Shown here: positions 25,419 through 38,156 of the stretch, piece after piece
How positions within the stretch are numbered: the first letter of the stretch is position 1
Layout: each line of letters starts with the position of its first letter
Source: Sipunculus nudus
Taxonomy: Eukaryota > Annelida > Sipuncula > Golfingiida > Sipunculidae
Assembly: GCA_026874595.1 (NCBI GenBank)
Contig: CM049318.1
Coordinates: forward strand, 52,420,750-52,484,749
Reading direction: 5' to 3'
Length of the DNA: 64,000 nt
Position numbers and translations under genes: made by a program
Notes under the pieces: generated by a model
The model's input: only the letters and a program-made list of their open reading frames with translations
Told to the model about the DNA's origin: nothing
Database searches by the model: none

Positions 25419-26379
25419 ACATATATAAACATATGTAAACAGCCATTTTTCCGAAAGCATTTTGTTCGGAAAACCGATCTTAATATAAACGGTCAGTGGT
25501 CTGGCAGCAAGTTCTTACGACAGGTAATGCGTACAGACATATGATTGAATACACACAAAAACGTGCGCTGCGGGGCTAGCTGTGGTTTATACACGTTTGC
25601 CCCGGGAACATCATCGGCCCATGGCTCATTAATTAGGTCATCATTGGGCTTAAACACCTGACGGTTGTCAGAGATTGTCAGAGATTTATAAGCTTTATAA
25701 ATATTTCGAAACAACGAATTAAATTTCCAGTTACCCATTTAGAATTTTGGACTTAAAAGAATTTTCGGAAAAACGGTGTTCGGAAAAGATTCGTTCTTCT
25801 AAATATACAAAGTGTCAACAGATTCTGAAAAGGTGATCTTCACTGCTCAGTTTTGGCTGTACTACTACCGGCAAAACGCATCTTATCTGCAACCACCAGA
25901 CCATATTGCCTTGTGGCTCAGTACACTTCGTACCCATTGCATAGTTAACATGGGCCGTAACCCACGGACCGTTCATGTCTACATCATATATACGCGCTTG
26001 TCACATTTTATTACCTTCACAGGTATATCCCATCAAAATAATAAACAGAACACCACAAACTACATAAATCCCTTTTTACCTAATTTGATTAATTTGTGTA
26101 TAGATAATTCCACAATTCACACTTTATCAAAAAATAGTATACACACACGTCTAATATAAAGTCGGAGCGAGTATACAACAAAGAAGTTTATAGCCATAAA
26201 TGCTTTGATACAACCATGTGAATCAGCCGTTGACAGCTACGTTTACGAAGAGGGCATACCGAAAAAAATGGGGGTTGGTCTTTGTAAATCCGTCGTGTTA
26301 CCAGTGGGTCACACCTAGAAGCTCTCTGTACATAGTATCATTAATCTAACCTTAACGTCACATCTTCATGTGACCAAAA
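25419..26379. other. Unassigned DNA
   Basis: TTCGGAAAA words occur at both 25446-25475 and 25763-25790, perhaps the edges of a small element. The GC-richer part 25560-25690 is not coding in any frame I could defend. Confidence 0.3.
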
Positions 26380-26748
26380 CCGGCTTCTGTGGCCCAGGGC
26401 CACTGGATTAAACCCGGGAGTTCATGAGTTCCTATGTCCACCCACTCAGGTCGAGCGCTTTGCAACACTCAAAAACACTCACGCCTAGCAACACTCACCA
26501 ACGAGTGCGCCTTTCGGGGGTTCCTAGGTGGTATGTTCCAGCAGTGGGAGAAATTACAAATCAAGGGACCGCAGGTGCAATAGTCACCCGGGCTTGGTTT
26601 TATATATAAAACCAGGATATAAAAGAGAGGAAAGCGGTGCTACTTGCTGCCCTGTCATTTAGTTCGAAAACGGAATGTAATTCTTCAGATGTTCATACTT
26701 AGTTAAGCAAGCATTGAACAATGGAGGCAGTTACCTCCAACAAAAATG
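26380..26748 (+). mobile_element. tRNA-derived SINE, copy 1
   Basis: The head (CTTCTGTGGCCCAGGGCCAC) aligns with the better-kept tRNA-like head of copy 4. The body includes GAGTGCGCCTTTCGGGGG and GACCGCAGGTGCAATAG. The 3' tail is GCCCTGTCATTTAGTTCGAA, then TGGAGGCAGTTACCTCCA. The tail is an imperfect inverted repeat shared with copies 2 and 3. The frame inside is not a gene. Confidence 0.8.
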
Positions 26749-27675
26749 TTTAAAAAAGGGATCGAAAAAGATGACCAGTTCGTCAGTGTGATCATATATC
26801 AATATCAAGATACCATTAATTTTCCTTATCGACAAGCGGGCTTTCATGATTTTTATAATGATAACCGTTAAATATTTTAAAAAATCAGTACAACCAGATA
26901 ATAAGCTTTTAGATAGTAACATTTCTATAGCAAATTTTATAATTTTGTATCATGTATTTATTAATGGAAGGATCGGGAGGCTTTCATAACTTTTCTGGAG
27001 TAATTCATGATTAATGTTCTATAACTGCTAGAACTCGGAAGTATTCTAAAGACAAACAGACTTTTTCCACTAGCATAGGTAAAATGTTCCTCTGTGTGTT
27101 CTTGGTAAAATAAGTCGGCATCGTAGCCTGTATCTGTAAAGTGACGTTGATACAAAGATCGTAACATACGACATCAACCTCAACGATGAGGACAAAGTAC
27201 TTTTCACTTCTAATTAAACATTCCTATTCCGATCCCTTACATTTATTAGCTGAAGGTTATCCTTTGAATCGTAAAAACAGGGACATTTGGCGGCAGGTCA
27301 GACAAACCAGCGTTTTTCAAAGAGCGTTTAGCAACTAGTGACCTTTCAATGTCTGCTCATATGCAACCAAACATTAAGGTTACATGTCTTATAAATATGT
27401 ACACAACGTAAGCTAGAAAATTACACTAAGTATACGGCAAATGTAATGAATAGATGGCGTTAAATATTTTAAATCTTTCTTTTGGATATAATGAACCCTA
27501 ACACGCAGTGTCAGTCATTGCCTAAAGGTGTCGCTAGAGTGGTCGAGAAATGGCTCACCAAATTTATGTAAAATGCTATTAAGTAACCAACTTGTAGGAA
27601 TATAACAAACCGTGTATAAGTTAACCTTAGGACACCAATAGTGTACTGAATTCATGCGTCTTTTTTCCTTATTAC
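26749..27675. other. Unassigned DNA
   Basis: No gene, RNA or mobile element recognised. Confidence 0.4.
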
Positions 27676-27813
27676 CTTGGCATAACACCCTCGACAAACG
27701 CGGCTTAAATATCCTGACTCCTGTCCGGGTTTTACAACGTTTCGCGGCTTCTTTGGCCTTCAGATGCTTCCGCAGGCTTTGTTCGCCATATGTTTGATAG
27801 ATCAAGCGATTGT
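27676..27813 (-). other. Candidate internal exon (46 codons)
   Basis: On the minus strand an acceptor-like TGTCAATATAG precedes a 138-nt open segment that ends at CCAAG|GTAATA, a good donor. Both boundaries fall in the same codon phase, so the exon would be symmetric. The encoded peptide is basic (for example KHLKAKEAAKRCKTRTGVR) and GC content rises compared with the flanks. I recognise no family, and no partner exons are visible nearby. Confidence 0.3.
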
Positions 27814-28311
27814 CTATATTGACAGTTTAAAACCACAGCCTTAGGCGTACATTAGATAATCTGCTAAAGCCTTCCTGTGAAGGACTACTCTGTTTAATGC
27901 TTGATTACTTTAGCTAATACGACCACTGTACTCTCCTTATTGCAAAACCAGCGCGTCATCGACCGTCTGCTTACTGGACTTTGACAAACGGTTGTCGTCC
28001 AACCAGTGAACAACGGATCTGGACGTATCTTATTAAAACATTTATACCAGCCGAAAATGGCTATAATTGCTACTGAAAAACAAAATTAGAGTCTAAATAA
28101 TGACCAGGGATACTTGTGTATTACTCACAAGCCCGAGTACACAAAACCTGAATTCAGGATTGCACCCAGGTCGTTGCGTATTCAAAAGCACAAATCAGGA
28201 TCATTGCTTCAGTAAAACTGGAAGTTCAGAAAACTAAATATCGGCAGTCAAAATGACGCACATTTCGTTGTCTAATATACAGCTTTTTTTCTAATGCAAT
28301 AGGCTAGGCCA

Positions 28312-28313
<2 letters not shown>
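27814..28313. other. Unassigned DNA
   Basis: Nothing recognised. Confidence 0.4.

Positions 28314-28371
<58 letters not shown>
28314..28371. repeat. (GA)n microsatellite
   Basis: Pure GA array of about 58 bp. Confidence 0.95.
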
Positions 28372-28375
<4 letters not shown>

Positions 28376-30069
28376 TTTAGATGTGGCTAAGTATGCTTGC
28401 AGTTTCTGCTGTCAAATGTATCATTATCCTGTGGGGTTTGGATAAGAGATAAGTGACTTGTTAATACTCCAGTATGTATGACAGACATTGTTTCTGGGTT
28501 CATGAATCCTAAGATTCAGGAATTCTAATCACAATCGTCAAACTATTAACGTTCTACCGTACAATACAACGTCAACCACCTCTCCACAGTCTACCCATGT
28601 TCAGGTCCAGTCACGGTTAAGGATCAACCGCTGGACGGTTCCCAGGAGGCCACATCTACACCATTCGGGAAAATTCCGGCTGATTCTCTATGGCAATGGT
28701 TTTTGTCCCGACCGGAGGCTGATTAGGCTTCAGAAAAAAAGTATCGTTCTTAGGACTCTGGGAACGACAATTCTGATGCGAGCGTTCGATTTTTGTCTTA
28801 TATTTGCAACACATAGCATCAGCCATTTTGCCAGCTTGCCTGAAAAATACAAAGTTTGCTGCAGCTCAACACAAAATTCAATCCATTTTCTATACCTTTA
28901 ATAATTCTTTTTTTACACAAAATTTGCACAAATCAGCAACGTTACCAAAAATCTTTGTCTTGCAAACAAAAATTGTACCATGAAAAAAATCCGTATAACC
29001 ATTTTTTATTACCTTTAATGGCGGTGTCTCCCTAGGGTTAACTGCCGGCTTATTCCTGAATAATTGTGCGTAGACTTGGGGAATACACTCGGACATGGAC
29101 AGGTATGTGACTGACGAAGTCGGTCTTTTCAAGGTCAGATGTCGGATGAAATATACAAGTGTCTCACGGTCACTTGCCAAGCACTTACTGATCGTTCCGA
29201 GTTCTCCTAAGGTCTTATCTAAAATATTTTAGTTCTCTTCCCGTACTCAAAAATTGTCGGGTGAAATTTTGGTGATTTGACCATCAATGTCCTTCAATGA
29301 ACCTTGAAGAACAATTAAGCATTAGGGACCTGACCTTTACATGACCTTGGTCATCCTGTATCCTGCTTAGCTTAATCCCGGTCAAATTGCTGGTCAAATG
29401 ACAATTAGCCTTATTTTCTTTCCACTGTAGGCTTTAGTTGATCGGGAATCTGTTTTGACAAGTATCACAGCCTAGTATTAAACCGGATGCGCCTACAGTC
29501 AAATGCCGGTTAGGCGCGGTCAAATGCCGGCAACGACAGGATAGGCATATACCAAACGACACGATTTCCTCAGAGCCAGGGTCTCTGAACAGTTCTGTAC
29601 TTCCGGAGGGTATTTTATCACACACAGGGTGATCAAGGAAGGTACCCGGAAGTTCCACGATGGATACCCGAACCTCCCCGTCATCCGGACTAGCAAACGT
29701 GACCGTGTGATTTGAACATAATCTTTTATCGGGCCAAGACAAGTGGACGTTCTGAGCTACGAGGCGTTGGTTGACAAATTTAATGACGTCTAATCATTAG
29801 AGACAAAACCTCGTTATCATGAAAGTAGTACAATGCTATAGTTTAGCACTCATAATTAGTGATAAAAAATATTGCAGGTGCATTTCCTATTATCATGAAA
29901 GTATTAATATAAATACAGATATTTTGCACCGATGAAATATTGCAGCTGTACTTCTTTTCCATATGGAACTCTGTAAATTACTGTGCATTTTTTTCTATTT
30001 TAATGCCTATAATATAAAATCAAGGACGAGTGAGTTTTCGTCAATTTGATTTTTAATTTATATTTATTG
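28372..30069. other. Unassigned DNA
   Basis: A 102-codon minus-strand frame at 29434-29742 has above-average GC content but no recognised domain. It contains a direct repeat, CCGGCATTTGAC, at its 3' part. I do not call it a gene. Confidence 0.35.
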
Positions 30070-30300
30070 CCATCGCCAATAGGGTATGTCTTCATCCTCG
30101 TTCCAGTGTTTTTGTATTTAGGTGTGTTTGTGTATTTAGGTGTGTCTGTGGGTTTGTTCATAACATGAGGCAGTCATGAACGGATTCTCATGATATGGCC
30201 TTTCGTGAATGGGTCAATTTTGTGTGGATCCGGCATGTGATCCGGATTAAGGAATATCATAAAAAAATAGTCCCAAAATTAGGGATTGAAGCTGGGAATA
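30070..30300 (+). repeat. Interspersed repeat fragment
   Basis: The GTGTTTGTGTATTTAGG words, then GTCATGAACGGATTCTCATG and GATCCGGATTAAGG, match in style a non-coding repeat type common in marine invertebrate genomes (recalled, not checked). The fragment at 50368-50430 with a GCC..GGAGGTAT start may be related. Confidence 0.35.
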
Positions 30301-31879
30301 TGGGCCGAATAAGTAAATTACGTAGGATGAATGCCAAATTTTAGTGTTAAAACATCACTTTAGTCCATGCATGAACATCTTAAAAATCAGTCACTGAGAA
30401 CACCAATGGTGTCACAAGACAAGCACTGGTTTTTAAAAAAAGCCAAGCTCAGGGACACATTACGTAATGGAGAATGCTTTATATTTCTATAGGTATCCTC
30501 TTCCCTTTGATTTCAACAATCACTGAACAACACCTGGTACCTGGGAAAAGTAACGATGCCTTTATGAATAAATGACAGCGACACAAAATCCAGAATAAAA
30601 AGTAAAGACATATGATATTCTGTTGAGTTGGAGCATTTAAGTTTAAACAGAGAGACCGTTTCTAAATCCTGATCTCACAATGGCTGATATTGGGTATCCA
30701 ACAAAAAATGCCCTTATCCGGAATAAGATATACGGAAACAAGGACACGTTCAATGTATATTAACTCTTATACTATATGGTCTTTCCTTTAAAAATTGACA
30801 TATTTTTTTTGTCATAGGAGATGTACATTATCCGCACTTAACTGCTAAAAGGCGTTAATGCGATAGCAATCTTTGATATGAATAAATTACTTACTTTTCT
30901 TTCTACATTATTTATAGCAAAGCGGGCTTTACATATCTTTTCAAAGTATTTCCTTTATTTTCTTTTCTTTAAAAGTACGCAAAACAATGTCATTGTATGC
31001 TACTCGCACAGCGGTTATATACTGCAGTCTTGACAGATCTCCTTTTTGTCATATCTCACGCAGCATTTAAACACCAATCGTCCCAAGTCTACTTTTGTTC
31101 ACCTCACGCAGCAGTTATACAACGCAGTCGACCCAGAAGATCTTTTTTTTTAACAAAAAAAAAAAAAAAAAAACGGGACTGCAGTATATTACCTCCGCGT
31201 GATACATACTTAATTATATATGTTTTGCCGGTATGTAACCAGATTTTCAGGCATACTTGTGCTGTATGGACAGGGACTGATTACAAGCGGACACAGTTAC
31301 CTGTGCCAGACATTTAAGAACCCCCAGGCAATCAGTTGACAAGGTAAACACGGAGGTAATATTACTGACCCCTCCCTGTGTGGTACTGTAAATATCAGAC
31401 ACGGAAATATACAAATGAAGAGTTTTAAGCATGTGTTTCCAGGTGCTGACGATAATTAATTGAAAGAAAATTAATCACTGGTATCAAATTCCTTTTGAAT
31501 ATTAGTCTTTTGTCGAGGCTTGGTTTGTACTTTATTTAATTTGTTTGCATATTAGTATTTTGTACGTGCTGGAAACATGTATAATGAACCGGACCTTATA
31601 ATTTTTTTTGCATTATGTTCATGAATTTATCACATGATATTTTATTATAGTTTTAAATAATAGTAATTCTACATACGAAAATTATCTACCTTACTATGAT
31701 ATATCAAACAATGAATAATCAATTTAATCACAAAAATCCTTATACATTCTTTTTGTGCACATCAACATATTTTGTAAGTAAAACACCCGCTTGCTACAAT
31801 GTATTCGACGGGTGAGCGATATTACAAGTATCAATTGGGCCCTTCCCCTGTCCCTTGTCTAACCAACCTTCGAACTCAT
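30301..31879. other. Unassigned DNA
   Basis: No gene supported. Poly-A run at 31155-31173. Confidence 0.4.
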
Positions 31880-32120
31880 TAGACTTTGCTCCTTTGCTCG
31901 CCAATTCATCCTAATAATGTTACAATCACCTCGAAATAAGGCTTAAATAAATGGTCAATATTTCTATTTGGCCGCTCCACTCATGCTTTTATTTAGCACA
32001 GGGTGTAGAGGCTGACATAAAAACACAAGAAGGTCATGAAGAGAGATCTTCATGAATATTCATAGTATTCAAAAATCAGTAACAGCAGGGCATTATTGAT
32101 TAATTTTTCTAGTAAAATAA
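31880..32120. promoter_or_regulatory. Possible conserved regulatory block
   Basis: A non-repetitive stretch with homeodomain/TALE-like words (TTGATTAAT at about 32096, ATAAATGG) and a perfect 9-bp hairpin TCATGAAGA-GAGA-TCTTCATGA at 32035-32056. It looks unlike the repeats around it. Regulatory function is a guess from composition. Confidence 0.2.
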
Positions 32121-33780
32121 AGGAATACGGAGTCTTATTATCTAATAAAGGGCAAGGGTAAAGCTGATAAAAAAATCCATTTGAAAAATTTACAAAAACT
32201 AATTTTAAAAAATTAAAAAAAAATATTTAGTAAAATGAAAAAAATGCGGCCATTGGATATGGATCCATGATGGTAAATTTCTAATTTTAAATTTGAACAT
32301 TTATGAAATTATATGAAATACCCGTATAGTCTGTAAAGCCAGCTACTCACCTGCTTTTTACAGATTTAATGTGATTTCTGGTTTACTCTGTGTACATATT
32401 AATTAAGTCTAGATAATCCCTGTGAAGAAGGGTTCTTATAACGCCTCTGTGGAGGATATATGAGCTTGTTTATCTGCAATGTTAAAAAAAATGACGCCGT
32501 ATTTTCTAGTTGCAGGATTTTAGATTATTTTTGCGGTTTTTCGCATGTTAGAAACCCGTTAATGATTAAAAAAAAAAAAGAAAATACAGACTGCGTGCGG
32601 TGTAATCGACTTTCCTGGCCTAGTTTTATAAAAGGATCACTGGATTATCTTCTGTTAATATAGCCGTCAGCTAACATAACATGCTCCTTTTATATTGCCA
32701 TCCTCTTTGGTCAGAACACTAACATTAATGGGAATGACAGCCTCATAACGCCTGCGCTATGAATAACCCCCTTTTGTTTAACAAAACTCTCCCACAAATA
32801 AATATGGCATTCAGACCCGACGGCATATTTCCAAATGACAAGTCTTTCTTGACAAGGAGATTCTTTAAATTAGTTTATTTAAAGATTCTGCCTTCGGCCG
32901 TCATGGGAGCTATCTTTCTGATTACCTTAAATTATTTCGAAGAATGAACATACCAAAAGAACAAAACGTCATGATTCTTTTTATAAAATTACTAGATTGA
33001 GGTCATGGTTATAACAATTAACTGTATATGTTTTGGTAAATTAATTAATCGTAATCGCGCTAAAATAAATAAACATAGTTACCAGGATCAGAGCCATAGT
33101 AATTACTGATTTTTTTACTATAATTTTGTATCGGATAAAATAGAATCAACGACGTATTCATGTAATCTCAAGATTCATGTAATTAATTATTAAATATAAA
33201 AACTACCTGCCCAAAATGATCTTATAAATCTAATTGTAGTTCCTATGTATGAATGTATCCTGTATCTGCTTGTATTCTATAATTGATTTTTTGCAGGTAA
33301 AATAAAATGAAGAAGAAAGGTCTTTTTATATGAACGGTTCTGTTTTGATTAAAGTAGTGTTCATGGGTCCGCTGGTTGATACTGATGAACGTTATACTTA
33401 AGGAAAAAAATATGTACTACACGATGAAACGATTGGACGTACGGCGTACAATATACGAGATGATAATTGAAATCGTGCCTGTATAACAGGTGGAAATAAG
33501 ATCTGTAGAAATTATTATTCAAATTATTATTACCGAGGTAAAAAAGGGACTGGGGCTCCCTACTAATTGGTATACATGTATTCCACGTATCGATCGAGAC
33601 CGTATATCTTTGTAATCTAATATTGGTAAAAAGATATGGTACAAAGTAAATGAGTATTGCTAGCGCATATATCATACCAGTAAAACCAGAAACTGCAATG
33701 GCATTGCACAAAACCCTATATAGCATCGACATTGCTGTAGAAATTAAGCTTGTAATTTTAACATTTGACTACGAGATAAA
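32121..33780. other. Unassigned AT-rich DNA
   Basis: No gene supported. The 123-codon minus-strand frame at 33361-33732 has no recognised domain. Confidence 0.35.
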
Positions 33781-34862
33781 CAAGTGGCCCTTGGGCAATG
33801 CTTCTCAGCTGAAACTGACAAACAGGGGATGCATTCATGAATTATTGATATTATGATATGGTGAAAAATATTTCATAAGGTAACTTGAACAATGGTTAAA
33901 ATGACCTTTTGCCCATGGTCCTCAGAAAATAGGTTACAGTGACCTTATTTAGGCTTTCCCAGAAGATTTTACCATGAACTACGTTTCAACGTCCAACTAA
34001 AACAATTTGTGCCTTTCTGACAAATAGAGTGCTAAGATCATGTTCTTTAACACAGCTCGCAGAATATATTTCGCAGTGAAATTACTTTAGGTTTCAAAGG
34101 AAATTTTACATGAACCTCTTTGGATCAAAAGCAGATTAGAAGTTTCCAGGTCTAGCTGTAACCAATCACGTAAATCTGTCTTTTAGGTTGCACAAATCAT
34201 ATTCTTTCACATATTTTGCAAAACATAAGCCACCACGACCTAAATTCATGTTTCAACACAGTTTTATCCATTGCCTCCGTAAATGTCATGCAAGAAGATT
34301 CTAGACCAGATGGATACAGTTTGTGCCCCGCCTGACTTCCTACGTGCTCTAAATAATGTTTTCGGGCCCGTAGTTCGCAAAATAAAGATCACCATGACCT
34401 AATTTTATATTTCCAAGAAAATTTGCCAAAGACCTCCTAAGATGTATAGTTTGACGTTTTTGGGTCTAACGGTAAAGGTTTGTGCCCTGTTAGCGGTCGG
34501 ACTGTTTGGTCTTAAAGGAGAATAATGCGTTAAAATTTAAGAAAAATACAGGTGGTGCCACAGTCTTGAGAAACTGATGAACACTATCAATATCGACGGA
34601 AAGCATCATGGCAATCAATGCATTAGTTATTCAGCTAGTGGAGCTTTTGTACCAAATTTTTAATACTTTTGAGCCCTATTGCGCGGAGGATATGGGTCGC
34701 AGTGACCTTATTCCAAGTTTCCTAGAAAATATCTTACGACCCTTCTTGGGTTTACAGTGAAAAGTTGTAGAGCCAGCGGTTTCGATTTGAACCCTGTTAA
34801 CAAACGACCAGACGGACGAAGAGTGATCGATTTCGCTCAGATGACTTTCAGTCAGCTGAGTT
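33781..34862 (-). repeat. Hairpin-capped repeat E4
   Basis: Reverse orientation. The left edge CAAGTGGCCCTTGGGCAATG matches the family 3' end. The right edge GCTCAGATGACT, loop TTC, AGTCAGCTGAGTT (34835-34862) is the family hairpin. The interior near 34635 (GAGCTTTTGTACCAAATTT, GAGCCC) matches the modules of E3. Non-coding. Confidence 0.6.
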
Positions 34863-36644
34863 AAGAACATATAAAACCTTTATATGTGGTAACCGCCGCA
34901 ATTTTTCTGCGCCTTGCACGACTAGGCTGTCAATCACAAATCCCAAGGGCCGGGACTTGGTTGTATGCGGTCATAAATTAACGAACCGTGAATGCAGGAA
35001 GATTTTCTTGATGCAGATTTATAATGGAATCACTGTCGCATAAGGTGGGTTTGTTAAAAAGTGCACAGAATTATTATACGGTTGGCCTTATTTATTTAAA
35101 TGACATTTTAAGTGAACCAGAGTTATAATCGACAAAAATTATTTGTTTCCTCATCGAGATTTTCAAAGCGAGTTTGGACATGACAGGTTCTTTCACTCTG
35201 ACATTTCGGCACGCTCTCTTAAGTCAGATGAGATTACATTCGTAAATGGTGTATTTACGTACAAATGAAGCATAGCGTCAGCTCATTTTTTTAATTGTAG
35301 TCATTCGCGAAGGGTTCACAGTTGTCTTTTCGAGCAGGTGAACCCTTAAATAGTGATAACACTACTAAAATGTAGCAGTAATCATTCTCAGAAATTTATT
35401 TTAGATTAAAACTTATCTAAGACGGCTATATTCTTCATGTACATTCAATAAGATTGTGTTGAAAAGGCATAACTCTTGTTTGTTTTCAAGCATTGGATAT
35501 AACTGTCAATGGAAAATGGATTTTAAGTGTCCTGGAGACACTTATTTAAAATTAACACGCCTGTGTCTCCGGATAATTAAAACTAAATAATTAAATCAGT
35601 TGGACGCAAAATAAAATGAATCTAGATAAGAGGTATCACTGTTACATATTATTAATCATTTTTATTAAAAAATCATATGGAGTTTTTTCTCGGTCTCCGA
35701 TAAGGTATGAAGCAGAAAAAAATTGACTCAGTCCTAATATATAAAAGTACGGAAGGACTCAACAATCATCACGGGTTTTCTGTTAAATACATAAATCATA
35801 ACATTCAACTCTATCCAGATCTTAGCTATCATATTCCAGATATGACGTTTAAATCTAACCACATACAACTGAAATATTTCTGTTTAATACATAAATCATG
35901 AAACCCGACAGTATCTAGACCTAAACCATCTTATTTGAGAAAAGATGTTTAATTTCATCGATACGTAACTGAGAGTGATACCCCTATAACCATATAGGTT
36001 TAAAGCCAATGAGCAAATATAAAACCTACCTTGATGGGCAGCGCACGGAAGTTTCATTTAGAACTAATCTCAGAGCACTTAAATCCAGCTGAGTAGAGGA
36101 AACGCATCGTCCTCGGAATAATAAGTCCCATGGTTAAGTGAAATCCTAAATAGCAGTTGCAATATTGTCGTAAATTAGACGGCACACGCCCAGACAACGG
36201 TAACCTCTCGCCGAACCTGCGCTATGGTAATTGGCGGGAAGTCGCTGTCATGTTGTACACTGAACTTCCCAATGCGATCTGACGAGAGCTTCGGTTGAGC
36301 AGATGACCGCGCTGTTGCGGGCTGCTGGGAAAACGATCCCAGCTCCTCTAGCGTTGCGTATCAGTGTTATTGGAAACAAGTGCTGTCTTTGCATATGTTC
36401 TATCTTCAGTGTATGCCAAGAATCTTGGGTGTTGAAAATTAATTACCACTTAAAGTAAAACAACAGATCTATATTTGAACTGAAATCTTTGTTTTTAATT
36501 GCATGATCCTCAATTTGTTTTGTGGATATAAACAGCTAATTTTGTGTCCAATTAACACGCACGTACGAAGAAACGCTTTCCGCTCGTTACAATGTGATAT
36601 CAAAGCCTTCGGTAAATTCACTTTTTCCAACACACGAAGACGTG

Positions 36645-36646
<2 letters not shown>
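34863..36646. other. Unassigned DNA, some of it regulatory-looking
   Basis: No gene supported. The parts near 34925-34985 (GCTGTCAATCA, GGTCATAAATTA) and 35525-35605 (TAATTAAAA words, a GTCTCC-containing inverted repeat) are non-repetitive and might be conserved non-coding DNA. Confidence 0.3.
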
Positions 36647-36689
<43 letters not shown>

Positions 36690-36760
36690 CATATATATAT
36701 ATATTTATATATGTGTGTGTGTATATATATATGTATATATATACACACACACATATATAA
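36647..36760. repeat. (TA)n/(TG)n/(CA)n compound microsatellite
   Basis: TA array followed by GTGTGTGTG and ACACACACA. Frames through it give Tyr-Ile repeats. Confidence 0.95.
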
Positions 36761-36835
36761 TCATATAGTTTTATGTATCTTATCTCATTTAGTTTATTTT
36801 GTGACACCACACACACACACAGACACATATTTATA

Positions 36836-36981
36836 CAGTAGAACCTCTGAATTACGCAATAGAGAGGTGCCCTTATTAGGAAGGTTATAGATTTCCGGAC
36901 CTACTCTCAATGCACTGCAATGGCCGTTAGTGGCATAAACATAAGTTGTCCTAAGTACAGAGGTGTCCGTAAGGAGAGGTT

Positions 36982-36987
<6 letters not shown>
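36836..36987. mobile_element. 152-bp MITE with TA target site
   Basis: Starts CAGTAGAACCTCTGAATTACG and ends CGTAAGGAGAGGTTTCACTA. The ends are imperfect inverted repeats of about 20 bp. The flanks on both sides are TA, consistent with a TA duplication, although the right flank is a (TA)n array. It has no coding capacity, so it is a non-autonomous DNA transposon. Superfamily not assigned. Confidence 0.6.

Positions 36988-37031
<44 letters not shown>
36988..37031. repeat. (TA)n microsatellite
   Basis: Pure TA array directly abutting the MITE. Confidence 0.95.
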
Positions 37032-37035
<4 letters not shown>

Positions 37036-38098
37036 ATTCGATGACACACAAACACACCTACACACACTACAGACATTTATATTTTATCGCTGGACCGAAA
37101 TTAATGGGCCATTACTCTGTGCGTAAGGTAAAAAAAATTCTGATCAGAGTTCAAAACTCATAAGAACTGGGTATCGTTAAAACACACAGTGGTCAGACAA
37201 GTCATCAATTTTGATAGCAGGTACCTGATAATAATTATTATTTTGTTATCGGTGATCGCTTAAAGAGAATAATCGAGGGAAATTATGTTGTATAGTGATG
37301 GTTCATACAGATAAACTAGGATGCTCGAGAAAGGCCATGTTTGCTGAGAGGGAAGGAGCCAATCATTGGATTTCCGGTCAGTGGTTCGTTCACTGAGCGG
37401 ACCGGCAAACTTTGTTATCAAATCGCTGAGTATAACATGATAATATTCGCGGTTGCTCATTTACCCTTGGGTTTCTCGAATTACTGGCACGCTTTAACAG
37501 CTGATGACCAGTTATATCAACATGAGTTAGATTAATCGATCCTACATCCAGGCCATTACTATTCTTTTCCTCCTGTGAAGGTCAGCTGTGGATTCCAGTG
37601 CTATCCAGGGAATTCATTTCGGTGCCTTTTTCAGTTTGCTGATATTTTTCCTTCCTCTGAAAAGATAACAATGTGGAATCTTTAGAATAAAAGACTAATT
37701 TAGCTTGATCATAAATTGAAAAAGTTGTCATATTCCTAAACTGGGTTATTTGAGAATGAATTTGGCCCGTTGAAAACGGTTGGAGTGATACGAATATTCT
37801 TGACTTAAACAAAAATCGTGTAACTGGTGTAACGTGAAAACACTAGGCTGGTATCAAGGATACGTTGTGCGTATGGGTGTATGTTTGTGTGTGCTTGAAG
37901 CTTCGGCAAGGTACGAGTCAGAAGTTGAGTATGAAGTATGAAATTTGTATTTTAAAAATATAAAATTATCAGGTACTTATCAAGGTGGTAGCGCAGACAG
38001 TAATATCTACTTAGAAAATTAAAGTATTAACTTTTTCACTTTTATATGAAGGTAATAAAGTTTTCCTCTTGTTTCAGTCTTGAAATGGTACCAGGATT
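37032..38098. other. Unassigned DNA
   Basis: No gene, RNA or mobile element recognised. Confidence 0.4.

Positions 38099-38154
<56 letters not shown>
38099..38154. repeat. (TA)n microsatellite
   Basis: Pure TA array at the left edge of LTR-like copy B. Confidence 0.95.

Positions 38155-38156
<2 letters not shown>

Noticed and set aside
29434-29742. 102-codon minus-strand frame with raised GC
   Set aside because: No recognised motif, and it contains a short direct repeat; left unassigned.
36503-37163. Frames with long Tyr-Ile repeats
   Set aside because: Translation of (TA)n arrays; the same applies at 15301, 16776, 38019 and 44662.
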